From contig NZ_PTXL01000007.1 of assembly GCF_004343775.1 (NCBI RefSeq), positions 1 through 64,000 on the forward strand: 64,000 nucleotides of DNA. Direction: 5' to 3'. The translations under genes and the position numbers were made by a program. The notes under the pieces are model-generated. The model saw nothing but the letters and a program-made list of their open reading frames with translations. It ran no database searches and was not told the DNA's origin. The DNA comes from Burkholderia sp. SRS-46 (lineage in GTDB: Bacteria > Pseudomonadota > Gammaproteobacteria > Burkholderiales > Burkholderiaceae). Positions 25,891 to 34,671 of this stretch are shown here, piece after piece. Numbering within the stretch: the first letter of the stretch is position 1; each line of letters starts with the position of its first letter.

Positions 25891-27147
25891 ATGGCTTCCC
25901 CTGGTGCTCCCTGCCCCGCCGCGCCGCACTCGAGCGGCACCACCACGCCCGCGCTGAGCACGGGCATGACACTGTTCTTCGCCGCGACGGTCGGCGTGAT
26001 CGTCGTCGACCTGTTCGCCGCACAGCCGCTGACCGGCCCGATCAGCGCCGACCTGCACCTGCCGCCGGGCCTCGCCGGCCTCGTCGCGATGCTGCCCCAG
26101 CTCGGCTATGCGGCCGGGCTCGTGCTGCTCGTCCCGCTCGTCGACCTGCTCGAGAACCGCCGGCTGATCGTGACGACGCTCGCCGTGTGCGCGGCGATGC
26201 TCGCATTGCCGGCCGTGACGCGCTCGGGCACGGTGTTCCTGCTCGCCACGCTGGTGGCCGGCGCTGCTTCGAGCGTGATCCAGATGCTGGTGCCGATGGC
26301 CGCGTCGATGGCACCCGACGCGCAGCGCGGCCGCGCGGTCGGCAACGTGATGAGCGGGCTGATGCTCGGCATCCTGCTGTCGCGGCCGCTCGCGAGCCTG
26401 ATCGCCGGGTCGGTCGGCTGGCGCGCGTTCTACGGCCTCGCCGCGGCCGCGAACGCGGCAATCGCCGCGGTGCTCGCGTTTCGGCTGCCCGCGCGCCGGC
26501 CGCACGCGACGGCCGGCTACCGCGCGCTGCTCGTCTCGATGGGGCGCCTGCTGACCGACGAGCCGGTGCTGCGGCGGCACGCGCTGTCCGCCGCGCTCGT
26601 GATGGCCGCGTTCAGCGCGTTCTGGACCGCGATCGGGTTGCGGCTTGCGCAGCCGCCGTTCGCGTTCGGGCTGCACGGAATCGCGCTGTTCGCGTTCGCC
26701 GGCGCAAGCGGCGCGATCGTCACCCCGCTCGCCGGCTGGGCGGGCGACCGCGGCCACGGCGCCACCGCGCTGAAGCTCGCGCACGGCGCGATGCTGGCGG
26801 CGCTCGTCGCGATCGGCATCGCGGGCGCCGGCTGGTTCGGCTTCGACGCGCACGCGCATCGCGGCATCGCACTCGCGCTGCTGGCGACCGGCGCCGCGCT
26901 GCTCGACGCGGGCGTCGTCACCGACCAGACGCTCGGCCGCCGTGCGATCAACCTGCTGAACCCGGCCGCGCGCGGGCGCCTGAACGGGCTGTTCGTCGGG
27001 CTGTTCTTCGTCGGTGGCGCGCTCGGCGCGGCGCTCGCGGGCAGCGCGTGGGCTTGGGCCGGCTGGCCCGGCGTGTGCGGCGTCGCGCTCGCATTCACCG
27101 GCGCGGCCGCCGCATTCGGCAGCGCGACCACCGCACCCCGCCCTTGA
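25891..27147 (+). CDS. MFS transporter
   Basis: A 418-residue major-facilitator protein with 12 predicted membrane helices. The start at 25891 gives a short Ala/Pro-rich tail before helix 1 (TLFFAATVGVIVVDLFAAQPL). Conserved loop residues such as LENRRLI after helix 2 and the RGRAVGNVMSG stretch in the region between helices 4 and 5 support the family. It resembles drug- or metabolite-export members; the substrate is unknown. It is paired with the divergent LysR gene and convergent with the LysE gene. Confidence 0.85.
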   Translation: MASPGAPCPAAPHSSGTTTPALSTGMTLFFAATVGVIVVDLFAAQPLTGPISADLHLPPGLAGLVAMLPQLGYAAGLVLLVPLVDLLENRRLIVTTLAVCAAMLALPAVTRSGTVFLLATLVAGAASSVIQMLVPMAASMAPDAQRGRAVGNVMSGLMLGILLSRPLASLIAGSVGWRAFYGLAAAANAAIAAVLAFRLPARRPHATAGYRALLVSMGRLLTDEPVLRRHALSAALVMAAFSAFWTAIGLRLAQPPFAFGLHGIALFAFAGASGAIVTPLAGWAGDRGHGATALKLAHGAMLAALVAIGIAGAGWFGFDAHAHRGIALALLATGAALLDAGVVTDQTLGRRAINLLNPAARGRLNGLFVGLFFVGGALGAALAGSAWAWAGWPGVCGVALAFTGAAAAFGSATTAPRP

Positions 27148-27163
27148 ATACCGGCCGCAAATG

Positions 27164-27201
27164 AAAAATCCCTGCCCGGCGTGGCCCGCGAGGCAGGGAT
27201 T
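27164..27201 (-). terminator. Terminator between MFS and LysE genes
   Basis: A perfect 10-bp stem, AATCCCTGCC / GGCAGGGATT, with a 15-base loop. The A-run on the left is a T-run on the minus strand, so it mainly serves the LysE gene, lying 40 bases after its stop. Confidence 0.75.
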
Positions 27202-27240
27202 CGGTCGACCGGCTTGCTACGCCCCGGCGGGCGGCGGAAC

Positions 27241-27882
27241 TCAGTGCCGCACCAGCGCCATCATCGCGCCGAAGCCGACGAACATGCCGCCCGTCAGCCG
27301 GTTGAACGCCTTCGCGACGCTCTGGCTCTTCAGCGTCGCGCCGATCCGCGTGCCGAACGACGCGTAGACGAGATACCAGCTCACCTCGATCACCGCGAAC
27401 GTCACGACCAGGATGCCGAACTGCGGCAGTGTCGGCTCGGATGCGTTGATGAACTGCGGCAGCAGCGCGGCGGCGAACAGGATCGCCTTCGGGTTGCTGC
27501 CGGCGACCAGGAAGCCGTTGCGGAACAGCGCCCAGCGCGACGCCGGCGCGGCTTGCCGCTGCAGCGCGGCGACGTCGGCGGCCGGTGCCGCGTCGTCGAC
27601 CCGCGCACGCCAGGCCTTCACGCCGAGGTAGATCAGGTAGGCCGCGCCGGCGTAGCGCAGCGCGTTGAACATCGCCGGCCACGCCTCGAGGAACACGCCG
27701 AGACCGGCCGCCGACACCGACAGCATCAGCACCAGCGCGCTCAGGCAGCCGGCCATCGTCGCCGACGAGCGCCGCAGCCCGTGACGCGCGCCGTGCGTCA
27801 TCACGAGCAGCATGTTCGGGCCCGGAATCGCCGACACGACGAACACCGTCGCCACGAAAAGCCACCACGTATGCAAATTCAT
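27241..27882 (-). CDS. LysE/RhtB-family amino-acid exporter
   Basis: A 213-residue inner-membrane exporter with six predicted helices. The N-terminal motif VSAIPGPNMLLVMTHGARHG (about 14-33) is the LysE/RhtB signature, and GFLVAGSNPKAILFAAALLPQF (in two pieces near 125-145) marks the second conserved block. The start at 27882 precedes this helix directly; longer frames add basic non-homologous sequence. The family exports amino acids or homoserine lactones. It lies 85 bases downstream of the dehydrogenase gene on the same strand, so the two could be co-transcribed. Confidence 0.9.
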   Translation of the reverse strand: MNLHTWWLFVATVFVVSAIPGPNMLLVMTHGARHGLRRSSATMAGCLSALVLMLSVSAAGLGVFLEAWPAMFNALRYAGAAYLIYLGVKAWRARVDDAAPAADVAALQRQAAPASRWALFRNGFLVAGSNPKAILFAAALLPQFINASEPTLPQFGILVVTFAVIEVSWYLVYASFGTRIGATLKSQSVAKAFNRLTGGMFVGFGAMMALVRH

Positions 27883-27967
27883 TGCCGCCTCTGCGTGAAG
27901 GAACACGAAACGTTGATTATGCCGCCGGCGGCGCGGGTTTGTCGCGCGCCACCGGCCCGGCCCCGCA

Positions 27968-28837
27968 TCAGCGGCCCGCGCGGCGCGACGCCACCTCGCC
28001 GAGCACCGCGAAATCCAGCTCGCCGCCGCCGTGCGCGAGCGCGTCGAGCAGGTTGTCGCGCACGAGGCTCGCGACCGGCAGCGGCACCGACACCGCTTCA
28101 CCCGCCTCCAGCGCGAGCCGGACGTCCTTCAGGCCGAGGCGCGCCTTGAAGCGCGCGGGCTCGTAGCGGCGCTCGGCGATCATCCCGCCGTAGCCTTCGT
28201 ACACGGGCCCCGGAAACACGCTGCTCGTGATCACGTCGAGGAAATCGCGCATCGCGACGCCGTGGCCGGCGAGCAGCGCGGATGCCTCGCCGAGCGTCTC
28301 GATCGCCGACGCGAGCGTGAAATTCGCGGCCAGCTTCGCGACGTTCGCATGCTGCGGCAGCGAGCCGAACCGCCAGGTCTTCTGGCCGATCGCGTCGAAT
28401 ACCGGCTGGATCCGGTCGATCGCTTCCGCCGGGCCGGCCGCCATGATCGTCAGGCGCGCCGCCGCCGCGACGTCCGGCCGCCCCATCACCGGCGCGGCGA
28501 CGTAGTCGAGGCCGCGCGACGCATGCGCGTGCGCGAGCGATTCGGCGAGCGCGACGGAAATCGTCGCCATGTTCACGTGGATCAGCCCGCGCGGCGCCTG
28601 CGCGAGCAGCGCGTCGTCGAAGATCGCGCGTGCGGCGGCATCGTCCGCGAGCATCGAGAACACGGCGTCGCCGCGGAACGCGTCGGCCGGCGTATCGACG
28701 GCCTGTGCGCCGAGCGCGACGAGCGGCGCGACCCGCTCGCGCGAACGGTTCCAGACCCTCACTTGATGCCCGGCCTTCAGCAGGTTCGCCGCGACCGCCA
28801 GCCCCATTTCGCCCAGCCCGATAAATCCGAGATCCAT
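27968..28837 (-). CDS. Beta-hydroxyacid (3-hydroxyisobutyrate-type) dehydrogenase
   Basis: A 289-residue NAD(P)-dependent dehydrogenase of the 6-phosphogluconate/3-hydroxyisobutyrate superfamily. The dinucleotide-binding motif IGLGEMGLAVAANLLKAGH is at 5-23; the substrate-binding motif appears as AAPVMGRPD (about 117-125, the family consensus being DAPVSGG), the catalytic lysine lies in NVAKLAANF (near 169), and the C-terminal helical domain is complete. The MGRPD variant places it nearer to the glyoxylate/succinate-semialdehyde reductase-like and imine-reductase-like branch than to true 3-hydroxyisobutyrate dehydrogenase. A GAAGGAG site precedes the ATG at 28837. Substrate unknown. Confidence 0.82.
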   Translation of the reverse strand: MDLGFIGLGEMGLAVAANLLKAGHQVRVWNRSRERVAPLVALGAQAVDTPADAFRGDAVFSMLADDAAARAIFDDALLAQAPRGLIHVNMATISVALAESLAHAHASRGLDYVAAPVMGRPDVAAAARLTIMAAGPAEAIDRIQPVFDAIGQKTWRFGSLPQHANVAKLAANFTLASAIETLGEASALLAGHGVAMRDFLDVITSSVFPGPVYEGYGGMIAERRYEPARFKARLGLKDVRLALEAGEAVSVPLPVASLVRDNLLDALAHGGGELDFAVLGEVASRRAGR

Positions 28838-28933
28838 CGCTTGCTCCTTCGACAGTGGAAGCCGGGAGTTAACCACAGTCGCGTCCAACGTGCAGGCACC
28901 GCCGCCGCGTGCGCGCGATGCGATACTGCGCGC

Positions 28934-29677
28934 ATGGCGACCGCGACTTTCCGTTTCCACGGCGAACTGAACGCGTTCCTTGCGCGAACGCTGCGCGATC
29001 GCGCGTTCGCCCGCGCGTGCGGCAGCCAGGCGAGCGTCAAGCACATGGTCGAGGCGCTCGGCGTGCCGCACACCGAAGTCGGGCGCCTGTGCGTGAACGG
29101 CGCGCCCGCGCGCTTCGACCGGCAGCTCGCGGACGGCGACCGCGTCGACGTCTACCCGGAACGCGCGCGGCAGCCGGCGGACGGCGCCGCCATGCCGACA
29201 CCCGCGGACTGGCGCTTCGTCGCCGACGCGCACCTCGGCGGGCTCGCGCAGCTGCTGCGCCTCGCCGGCTTCGACACCTGCTACGACAACCATTTCAGCG
29301 ACGACGAGATCGCGGGGCTCGCCGAGCACGACGGCCGCGTCGTCCTCACCCGCGACCGCGAGCTGCTCAAGCGCCGCGCCGTCGCGCGCGGCTGCTACGT
29401 GCACGCGCTGCAGCCGGCCGCGCAGCTGCGCGAGCTGTTCACGCGGCTCGATCTCGCGCCGCACATGCGGCCGTTCCGCCTGTGCCTGCGCTGCAACGCA
29501 CCGCTGCATCCGCTCAGCGCGCAAGACGCGGCGGCGCGCGTGCCGGCCGGCGTGCAGCAGCGCCACCGGCGCTTCGCCGCGTGCGACGTGTGCCAGCGCG
29601 TGTTCTGGGAAGGCTCGCACTGGCAGCGCATGCGCACGGTCGTCGACGCGATGCGCGCGGTCGCGCCGGACGCCTGA
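28934..29677 (+). CDS. Mut7-C RNAse-fold protein with ubiquitin-like N-terminal domain
   Basis: A 247-residue protein of two domains. The first 80 residues form a ubiquitin-like domain of the kind fused to Mut7-C (FRFHGELNAFL to DGDRVDVYP). Residues about 92-245 are the Mut7-C domain: a PIN-like RNAse core starting RFVADAHLGGLAQLLRLAGFD with acidic residues (D97, then DDE at about 119-121, and D136 in TRDREL), then a zinc ribbon with LCLRC and CDVCQR. These are predicted RNases; few have been tested. The gene is divergent from the dehydrogenase with about 95 bases between and ends before the hairpin at 29687. Confidence 0.85.
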   Translation: MATATFRFHGELNAFLARTLRDRAFARACGSQASVKHMVEALGVPHTEVGRLCVNGAPARFDRQLADGDRVDVYPERARQPADGAAMPTPADWRFVADAHLGGLAQLLRLAGFDTCYDNHFSDDEIAGLAEHDGRVVLTRDRELLKRRAVARGCYVHALQPAAQLRELFTRLDLAPHMRPFRLCLRCNAPLHPLSAQDAAARVPAGVQQRHRRFAACDVCQRVFWEGSHWQRMRTVVDAMRAVAPDA

Positions 29678-29680
29678 AAA

Positions 29681-29714
29681 AAACAAAACCCCGCATGCGC
29701 GAACATGCGGGGTT
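29681..29714 (-). terminator. Terminator for the small minus-strand gene
   Basis: A perfect 11-bp stem, AACCCCGCATG / CATGCGGGGTT (29687-29714), with a 6-base loop. The A-rich tract 29678-29688 gives a T-run on the minus strand. It lies between convergent genes and may act weakly on the plus strand too. Confidence 0.82.
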
Positions 29715-29756
29715 GCGACGCTGCGGCCGGGAACGCCGGCCGCAGGCACGGCAGAC

Positions 29757-29990
29757 TTAGTTCTGCGTGCCCTTGTCGTCCGTGCCGGCAGCCGATGCCG
29801 CCGCGGCCTTCGCCTTGCCCTTCGCCGAGCCGTGCTGCTTCAGCGCGTGCTTCGGCTTGCTCTTGTCCTTCTTCATCGGCGCCGATGCGGCGGCCGGTGC
29901 CTCGGCGGCCGGCGCCGAAGCCTGTGCGAATGCGGAAGCCGATGCCAGTGCGATTGCTGCGGCCACGATCGAAGCGAGAGTCTTCTTCAT
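29757..29990 (-). CDS. Small exported Ala/Lys-rich protein
   Basis: A 77-residue protein with a textbook signal peptide (MKKTLASIVAAAIALASASAFA, cleavage at about residue 22). The mature 55 residues are almost entirely Ala, Lys, Ser, Pro and Gly, with no cysteine and a strong positive charge: a low-complexity, histone-H1-like composition. The chosen ATG at 29990 has AGGAAG upstream; a far longer frame runs through it but has no signs of coding. Such proteins are frequent in Burkholderia, with unknown function, possibly envelope- or nucleic-acid-binding. It is monocistronic. Confidence 0.75.
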   Translation of the reverse strand: MKKTLASIVAAAIALASASAFAQASAPAAEAPAAASAPMKKDKSKPKHALKQHGSAKGKAKAAAASAAGTDDKGTQN

Positions 29991-30410
29991 TGTTCTTCCT
30001 TTGTCGGGAGAATAGTCAAACCAGTCAAACGTACCGGGTCGAAAAGATGCGAGGCATTCGCATCGGAGCGCCAGCCGCACCGGTCTTGGCGGCTTCCGCC
30101 GGCCGGGACGGCCTTCACCTTCCCCGCGCGACGAACACTGACACACTGGCTGCATAACGCGCCGCCATCGCGGCGAGTTGACAGCTCGCCGGCCGCATCC
30201 GGGCTTTCCCTGACGCGCACGCGCGGCCCGCCTGCCGGCCACGCCCGCGGCCCGCGCGCAACCGGCGCGAGCGCGCCCGACGGCCGCCGATACGACGCTA
30301 TACTTGGCTTCCGTCCCTTTCCCCGTTTTCACGGAAACCGGCTTGCGACCGGTCGTGGCGCCCTCGCCGTTCGGAGCCGCCATGCCGCCGCCCAGACGAG
30401 GCGCGACCAA
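29991..30410 (+). promoter_or_regulatory. Intergenic region upstream of the ABC exporter operon
   Basis: A 420-base gap between divergent transcripts. A good -10, TATACT (30299-30304), lies 107 bases before the adaptor start without a clear -35. A TTGACA (30178-30183) sits inside a 6-bp-stem hairpin (GGCGAG / CTCGCC) and lacks a -10. A 10-bp palindrome CGACCGGTCG, the core of the PaaR-type operator but without its flanks, occurs near 30345-30354. No gene is evident here. Confidence 0.4.
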
Positions 30411-31616
30411 TTGCCCGATCACAACCTGGACAGGCTGAAAATCGATCGCCCGCCGATCTCCGGCGCGCCGCGCCGGCGCCCGTGGCGGCGCTATGCGGCG
30501 ATCGCGTTGCTGGCCGCGCTCGCCATCGGCGCGGGCTTTGCGCTGACCGGCCGGCCGGCGGTCGACACGACCACCGTGACGTCCGCGTATCCGTTCCAGA
30601 ACGACACGCTGCTCAACGCGACCGGCTACGTCGTGCCGCAGCGCAAGGCCGCGGTCGCGTCGAAGGCCCAGGGCCGCGTCGAGTGGCTCGGCGTGCTCGA
30701 GGGCACGCGCGTGAAGCAGGGCGAGGTGATCGCGCGCCTCGAGAGCCGCGACGTCGCGGCCGCGCTCGCGCAGGCGCTGGCGCAGGTCAAGGTCGCGCAG
30801 GCCAATCTCGCGCTGCAGCAGGCCGAACTGAAGGACGCCGAAGTCGGCTTTCGCCGCACCGCGATCCTCGCGCCGAAAGGCGCCGTGCCGGCCGCGCAGT
30901 ACGACAGCGATCTCGCCCGCCTGAACAAGGCGCGCGCGTCCGTCAACAGCAACCGCGCCGCGATCGCGTCGGCCGAGGCCAATGCGCAGGCGGCCCAGGT
31001 CGCGGTCGACCAGACCGCGATCCGCGCGCCGTTCGACGGCGTCGTGCTCGAAAAGCACGCGAACGTCGGCGACAACATCACGCCGTTCTCGTCCGCGTCG
31101 GACAGCAAGGGCGCGGTGGTGACGATCGCCGACATGGACACGCTCGAGGTGGAAGCGGACGTCGCGGAATCGAACATCGCGCGGATCCGCGCCGACCAGC
31201 CGTGCGAGATCCTGCTCGACGCGCTGCCCGAGCAGCGCTTCGCGGGCCGGGTGTCGCGCATCGTGCCGACGGTCGACCGCTCGAAGGCGACGGTGCTGGT
31301 CAAGGTGCGCTTCGTCGAGCGCGACGAGCGCGTGCTGCCGGACATGAGCGCGAAGATCGCGTTCCTGTCGAAGCCCGCGTCGCCGCAGGACGCGCGGCCC
31401 GTGACGGCGGTGCAGGCCGGCGCGGTGGTCGAGCGCGACGGTCGCCAGGTGGTGTTCGTCGTGAACGGCGACACCGTGCGCGAAACGGCGGTGACGACCG
31501 GCGCGCGGATCGGCGAACTCGTCGCGGTGCGCGGCGTGAAGCCCGGCGACACGCTCGTGCTGGCGCCGGCCGCGAAGCTCAAGGACGGCGCGAAAGTGAC
31601 CGTCGCGAAGAAATAG
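30411..31616 (+). CDS. Periplasmic adaptor (HlyD/MacA-type) of an ABC exporter
   Basis: A 401-residue membrane-fusion protein. One N-terminal transmembrane anchor (about residues 26-46, AAIALLAALAIGAGFAL), then a lipoyl-like half (GRVEWLGVLEGTRVKQGEVIARLES), an alpha-helical hairpin (about 115-205) rich in Ala and Gln, the second lipoyl half (IRAPFDGVVLEKHANVGD), and beta-barrel and membrane-proximal domains. No in-frame ATG lies in a suitable place; the TTG at 30411, giving MPDHNLDRLKI, is preceded by ACGAGG and is my choice. It couples the ABC permeases to an outer-membrane exit duct; no outer-membrane factor gene is adjacent. The GTG of the ATPase gene follows its stop by one base. Confidence 0.85.
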   Translation: MPDHNLDRLKIDRPPISGAPRRRPWRRYAAIALLAALAIGAGFALTGRPAVDTTTVTSAYPFQNDTLLNATGYVVPQRKAAVASKAQGRVEWLGVLEGTRVKQGEVIARLESRDVAAALAQALAQVKVAQANLALQQAELKDAEVGFRRTAILAPKGAVPAAQYDSDLARLNKARASVNSNRAAIASAEANAQAAQVAVDQTAIRAPFDGVVLEKHANVGDNITPFSSASDSKGAVVTIADMDTLEVEADVAESNIARIRADQPCEILLDALPEQRFAGRVSRIVPTVDRSKATVLVKVRFVERDERVLPDMSAKIAFLSKPASPQDARPVTAVQAGAVVERDGRQVVFVVNGDTVRETAVTTGARIGELVAVRGVKPGDTLVLAPAAKLKDGAKVTVAKK

Positions 31617-31617
31617 C

Positions 31618-32313
31618 GTGAACGCCGCGCCGCCGCTCGTCGAGATCAGCCACGTCGCGAAGTCGTACCGGCGCGGCATGCAGACCGTGCCGGTGCTCAC
31701 CGACATCACGCTCGACATCGGCGAGGGCGACTTCGTCGCGCTGATGGGCCCGTCGGGCTCGGGCAAGAGCACGCTGCTCAACCTGGTCGCCGGCATCGAC
31801 CGGCCCGACAGCGGCGAGCTGCGCGTGGGCGGGCTCGACATCACGCGGCTCGCCGAAGCGGCGCTGGCCGACTGGCGCGCCGCCAACGTCGGCTTCATCT
31901 TCCAGTTCTACAACCTGATGCCGGTGCTCACCGCGTTCGAGAACGTCGAGCTGCCGCTGATGCTCACGCACCTGCCCCGCAAGGAACGCCGCGAGCGCGT
32001 CGAGCTGGTGCTCGACATGGTGAGCCTCGCGGACCGGATGAGCCATTACCCGTCCGAGCTGTCCGGCGGCCAGCAGCAGCGCGTCGCGATCGCGCGCGCG
32101 CTGATCACCGATCCGGCGCTGATCGTCGCCGACGAACCGACCGGCGACCTCGACCGCGCGTCCGCGACCGACGTGCTCGCGCTGATGCAGCGCCTGAACG
32201 CGGAGCTCGGCAAGACCATCATCATGGTGACCCACGACGCGCACGCGGCCGGCGCCGCGAAGGCGCTCGTGCACCTGGAAAAGGGAGAGCTGATCGATGG
32301 GCAGGCCCGGTGA
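31618..32313 (+). CDS. ABC exporter ATP-binding protein (MacB/LolD-type)
   Basis: A 231-residue ATPase starting with GTG one base after the adaptor stop. Walker A GPSGSGKST (about 44-52), the ABC signature LSGGQQQR (about 143-150) and Walker B with DEPTGDLD (about 167-174) are all intact, followed by the switch histidine in VTHD. It belongs to the MacB/LolD/DevA group, which drive transenvelope or lipoprotein export together with FtsX-like permeases. The next gene starts 22 bases after its stop. Confidence 0.95.
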   Translation: MNAAPPLVEISHVAKSYRRGMQTVPVLTDITLDIGEGDFVALMGPSGSGKSTLLNLVAGIDRPDSGELRVGGLDITRLAEAALADWRAANVGFIFQFYNLMPVLTAFENVELPLMLTHLPRKERRERVELVLDMVSLADRMSHYPSELSGGQQQRVAIARALITDPALIVADEPTGDLDRASATDVLALMQRLNAELGKTIIMVTHDAHAAGAAKALVHLEKGELIDGQAR

Positions 32314-32334
32314 GCGGCGCCGCGGAGGCGCGCA

Positions 32335-33489
32335 ATGACCGCGCTGAAGCTGATCGCGCGCAACGCGCTGCGGCACAAGCTGCGCACGCTGCTGACGGTG
32401 CTCGGCCTGACCATCGCGGTGCTTGCGTACGGCCTGCTGCACACGGTCGTCGACGCGTGGTACGCGGGCGCCGCCGCCGCGTCGAACGCGCGGCTCGTCA
32501 CGCGCAACGCGATCTCGCTCGTATTTCCGCTGCCGGTGAGCTACGAGAACCGGATCCGCGGCGTCGACGGCGTGACGCTCGTCGCGCGCTCGAACTGGTT
32601 CGGCGGCATCTACCGCGAGCCGAAGAACTTCTTCGCGCAGTTCGCGGTGTCGGACAACTATCTCGACCTGTATCCGGAGTTCATCCTGCCCGCGCAGCAG
32701 CGCGCCGACTATGCGCGCGACCGCAAGGGCTGCCTGATCGGGCGGCAGCTCGCGAGCCAGTTCGGCTTCAGGATCGGCGACGTGATCCCGATCAAGGGCA
32801 CGATCTACCCCGGCACCTGGGATTTCGTCGTGCGCGGGATCCTCGACGGGCGCGACGAGTCGACGATCACGCGGCAGCTGATCTTTCACTGGGAGTACCT
32901 GAACGAGCGGGTGCGCAAGACGACGCCCCGGCAGGCCGACCAGGTCGGCGTGTACGTGTTCGGGATCGCGCGCCCCGACGACGCGGCCGCGATTTCCCGC
33001 AACGTCGACGCACTGTTCCGCAACTCGCTCGCCGAGACCCTCACCGAAACCGAGCAGGCGTTCCAGCTCGGCTTCGTCGCGATGTCGAACCAGATCATCG
33101 CGGCGATCCGCGTCGTGTCCTACGTCGTGATCGTGATCATCATGGCCGTGATGGCCAACGCGATGGCGATGAGCGCGCGCGAGCGCACGGTCGAATACGC
33201 GACGCTGAAGGCGCTCGGCTTCGGCCCCGGGTTCCTCGCGACGCTCGTGTTCGGCGAATCGCTCGTGATCGCCGCGATCGGCGGCAGCCTCGGCATGCTC
33301 GCGATGCCGCCGGCGGCCCACCTGTTCAAGCAGGCCACCGGCGGCGTGTTCCCGGTCTTCAACGTGTCCGCGCGAACCTTCGCGCTGCAGGCGGCCTGCT
33401 CGCTCGCGGTCGGCATCGCGGCCGCGCTCGTGCCGGCGTGGCAGGCCGCGCGGGTGCGCGTCGTCGAAGGCCTGCGGGCGATCGGCTAG
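32335..33489 (+). CDS. FtsX-like ABC permease, first subunit
   Basis: A 384-residue permease with one N-terminal transmembrane helix (about residues 17-40), a large extracytoplasmic region (about 40-255) and three C-terminal helices (about 265-290, 310-335 and 345-372), the MacB/FtsX layout. The sequence RERTVEYATLKALGFGP after helix 2 is the conserved coupling loop that contacts the ATPase. It is distinct from, not a copy of, the next permease. Its stop is 8 bases before the next start. Confidence 0.92.
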   Translation: MTALKLIARNALRHKLRTLLTVLGLTIAVLAYGLLHTVVDAWYAGAAAASNARLVTRNAISLVFPLPVSYENRIRGVDGVTLVARSNWFGGIYREPKNFFAQFAVSDNYLDLYPEFILPAQQRADYARDRKGCLIGRQLASQFGFRIGDVIPIKGTIYPGTWDFVVRGILDGRDESTITRQLIFHWEYLNERVRKTTPRQADQVGVYVFGIARPDDAAAISRNVDALFRNSLAETLTETEQAFQLGFVAMSNQIIAAIRVVSYVVIVIIMAVMANAMAMSARERTVEYATLKALGFGPGFLATLVFGESLVIAAIGGSLGMLAMPPAAHLFKQATGGVFPVFNVSARTFALQAACSLAVGIAAALVPAWQAARVRVVEGLRAIG

Positions 33490-33497
33490 CGCGCGCC

Positions 33498-34664
33498 ATG
33501 GCGATTCCGCTCACCTATATCGCGCGCAACCTGTGGGCTCGCCGGCTCACCACCGTGCTCACCGCGGGCGGCATGGCGCTCGTCGTGTTCGTGTTCGCGA
33601 CGGTGCTGATGCTCGACGCGGGCCTCACGAAGACGCTGGTCTCCACCGGCGAGCCCGGCAACGTGGTGGTGATCCGCAAGGGCGCGGAAACCGAAGTGCA
33701 GAGCGCGATCGACCACAAGCAGTCGAACGTGATCGAGATGCATCCGTCGGTCGCGCTCGGCCCCGACGGCCGGCCGCTTGCGTCGAAGGAGGCCGTGGTG
33801 CTGATCTCGCTCGTGAAAAACGCGACCAACCGGCCGTCGAACGTCGTGATCCGCGGCGTGTCGCCGGGCGGCCTCGGCCTGCGCCCGCGGGTGCGGCTGG
33901 TGGCCGGGCGCATGTTCAGCGCGGGCTCGTCCGAGATCGTCGTCGGCAGCGCGATCGCGAAGGGCTTCAGCGGCACGCGGATCGGCGATCGCCTGCGCTT
34001 CGCGCAGCGCGACTGGATCGTCGTCGGCCAGTTCGACACCGGCGGCAGCGGCTTCGATTCGGAGATCTGGGGCGACGTCGACCAGCTGATGCAGTCGTTC
34101 CGGCGCACCAGCTATTCGTCGATGATCGTGCGCATCCCGCAGGCCGACGCGTTCGCGCGCTTCAAGGCCGACCTCGACGCCGATCCGCGGCTCACCGACG
34201 AGGCCAAGCGCGAGCAGACATTCTACGGCGACCAGTCGCGCGCGCTGTCGACCTTCATCAACATCCTCGGGCTCACGCTGTCGACGATCTTCTCGATCGC
34301 GGCGATGATCGGCGCGATGATCACGATGTACGCGTCGGTGGCCAACCGGGTCGCGGAAATCGGCACGCTGCGCGCGCTCGGCTTCAAGCGCGCGAACGTG
34401 CTCGCCGCGTTCCTGCTCGAGGCGCTGCTGCTCGGGCTCGTCGGCGGCGTCGCGGGGCTCGGCTGCGCAGCGCTGATGCAGTTCGCGTCGTTCTCCACCA
34501 CCAACTTCCAGACCTTCTCCGACCTGTCGTTCCGCTTCGTGCTGACGCCGGCGATCGTCGTGAAGACGCTGCTGTTCTCGGTGGCGATGGGGCTGGTCGG
34601 CGGCTTCCTGCCGGCCATGCGCGCGGCGCGGATGAACATCGTCGACGCGCTGCGGGCGCGTTGA
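33498..34664 (+). CDS. FtsX-like ABC permease, second subunit
   Basis: A 388-residue FtsX-fold permease, again with one N-terminal helix, a large periplasmic domain (about 45-255) and three C-terminal helices. Coupling motif NRVAEIGTLRALGFKR (about 291-306) is present. The start at 33498 follows the upstream gene closely; a longer frame overlapping it is not coding. Together the two permeases would form a heterodimer, in the manner of LolC-LolE, but combined with a HlyD-type adaptor as in MacAB and DevBCA. Cargo is unknown. Confidence 0.92.
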   Translation: MAIPLTYIARNLWARRLTTVLTAGGMALVVFVFATVLMLDAGLTKTLVSTGEPGNVVVIRKGAETEVQSAIDHKQSNVIEMHPSVALGPDGRPLASKEAVVLISLVKNATNRPSNVVIRGVSPGGLGLRPRVRLVAGRMFSAGSSEIVVGSAIAKGFSGTRIGDRLRFAQRDWIVVGQFDTGGSGFDSEIWGDVDQLMQSFRRTSYSSMIVRIPQADAFARFKADLDADPRLTDEAKREQTFYGDQSRALSTFINILGLTLSTIFSIAAMIGAMITMYASVANRVAEIGTLRALGFKRANVLAAFLLEALLLGLVGGVAGLGCAALMQFASFSTTNFQTFSDLSFRFVLTPAIVVKTLLFSVAMGLVGGFLPAMRAARMNIVDALRAR

Positions 34665-34671
34665 CGGCGCC

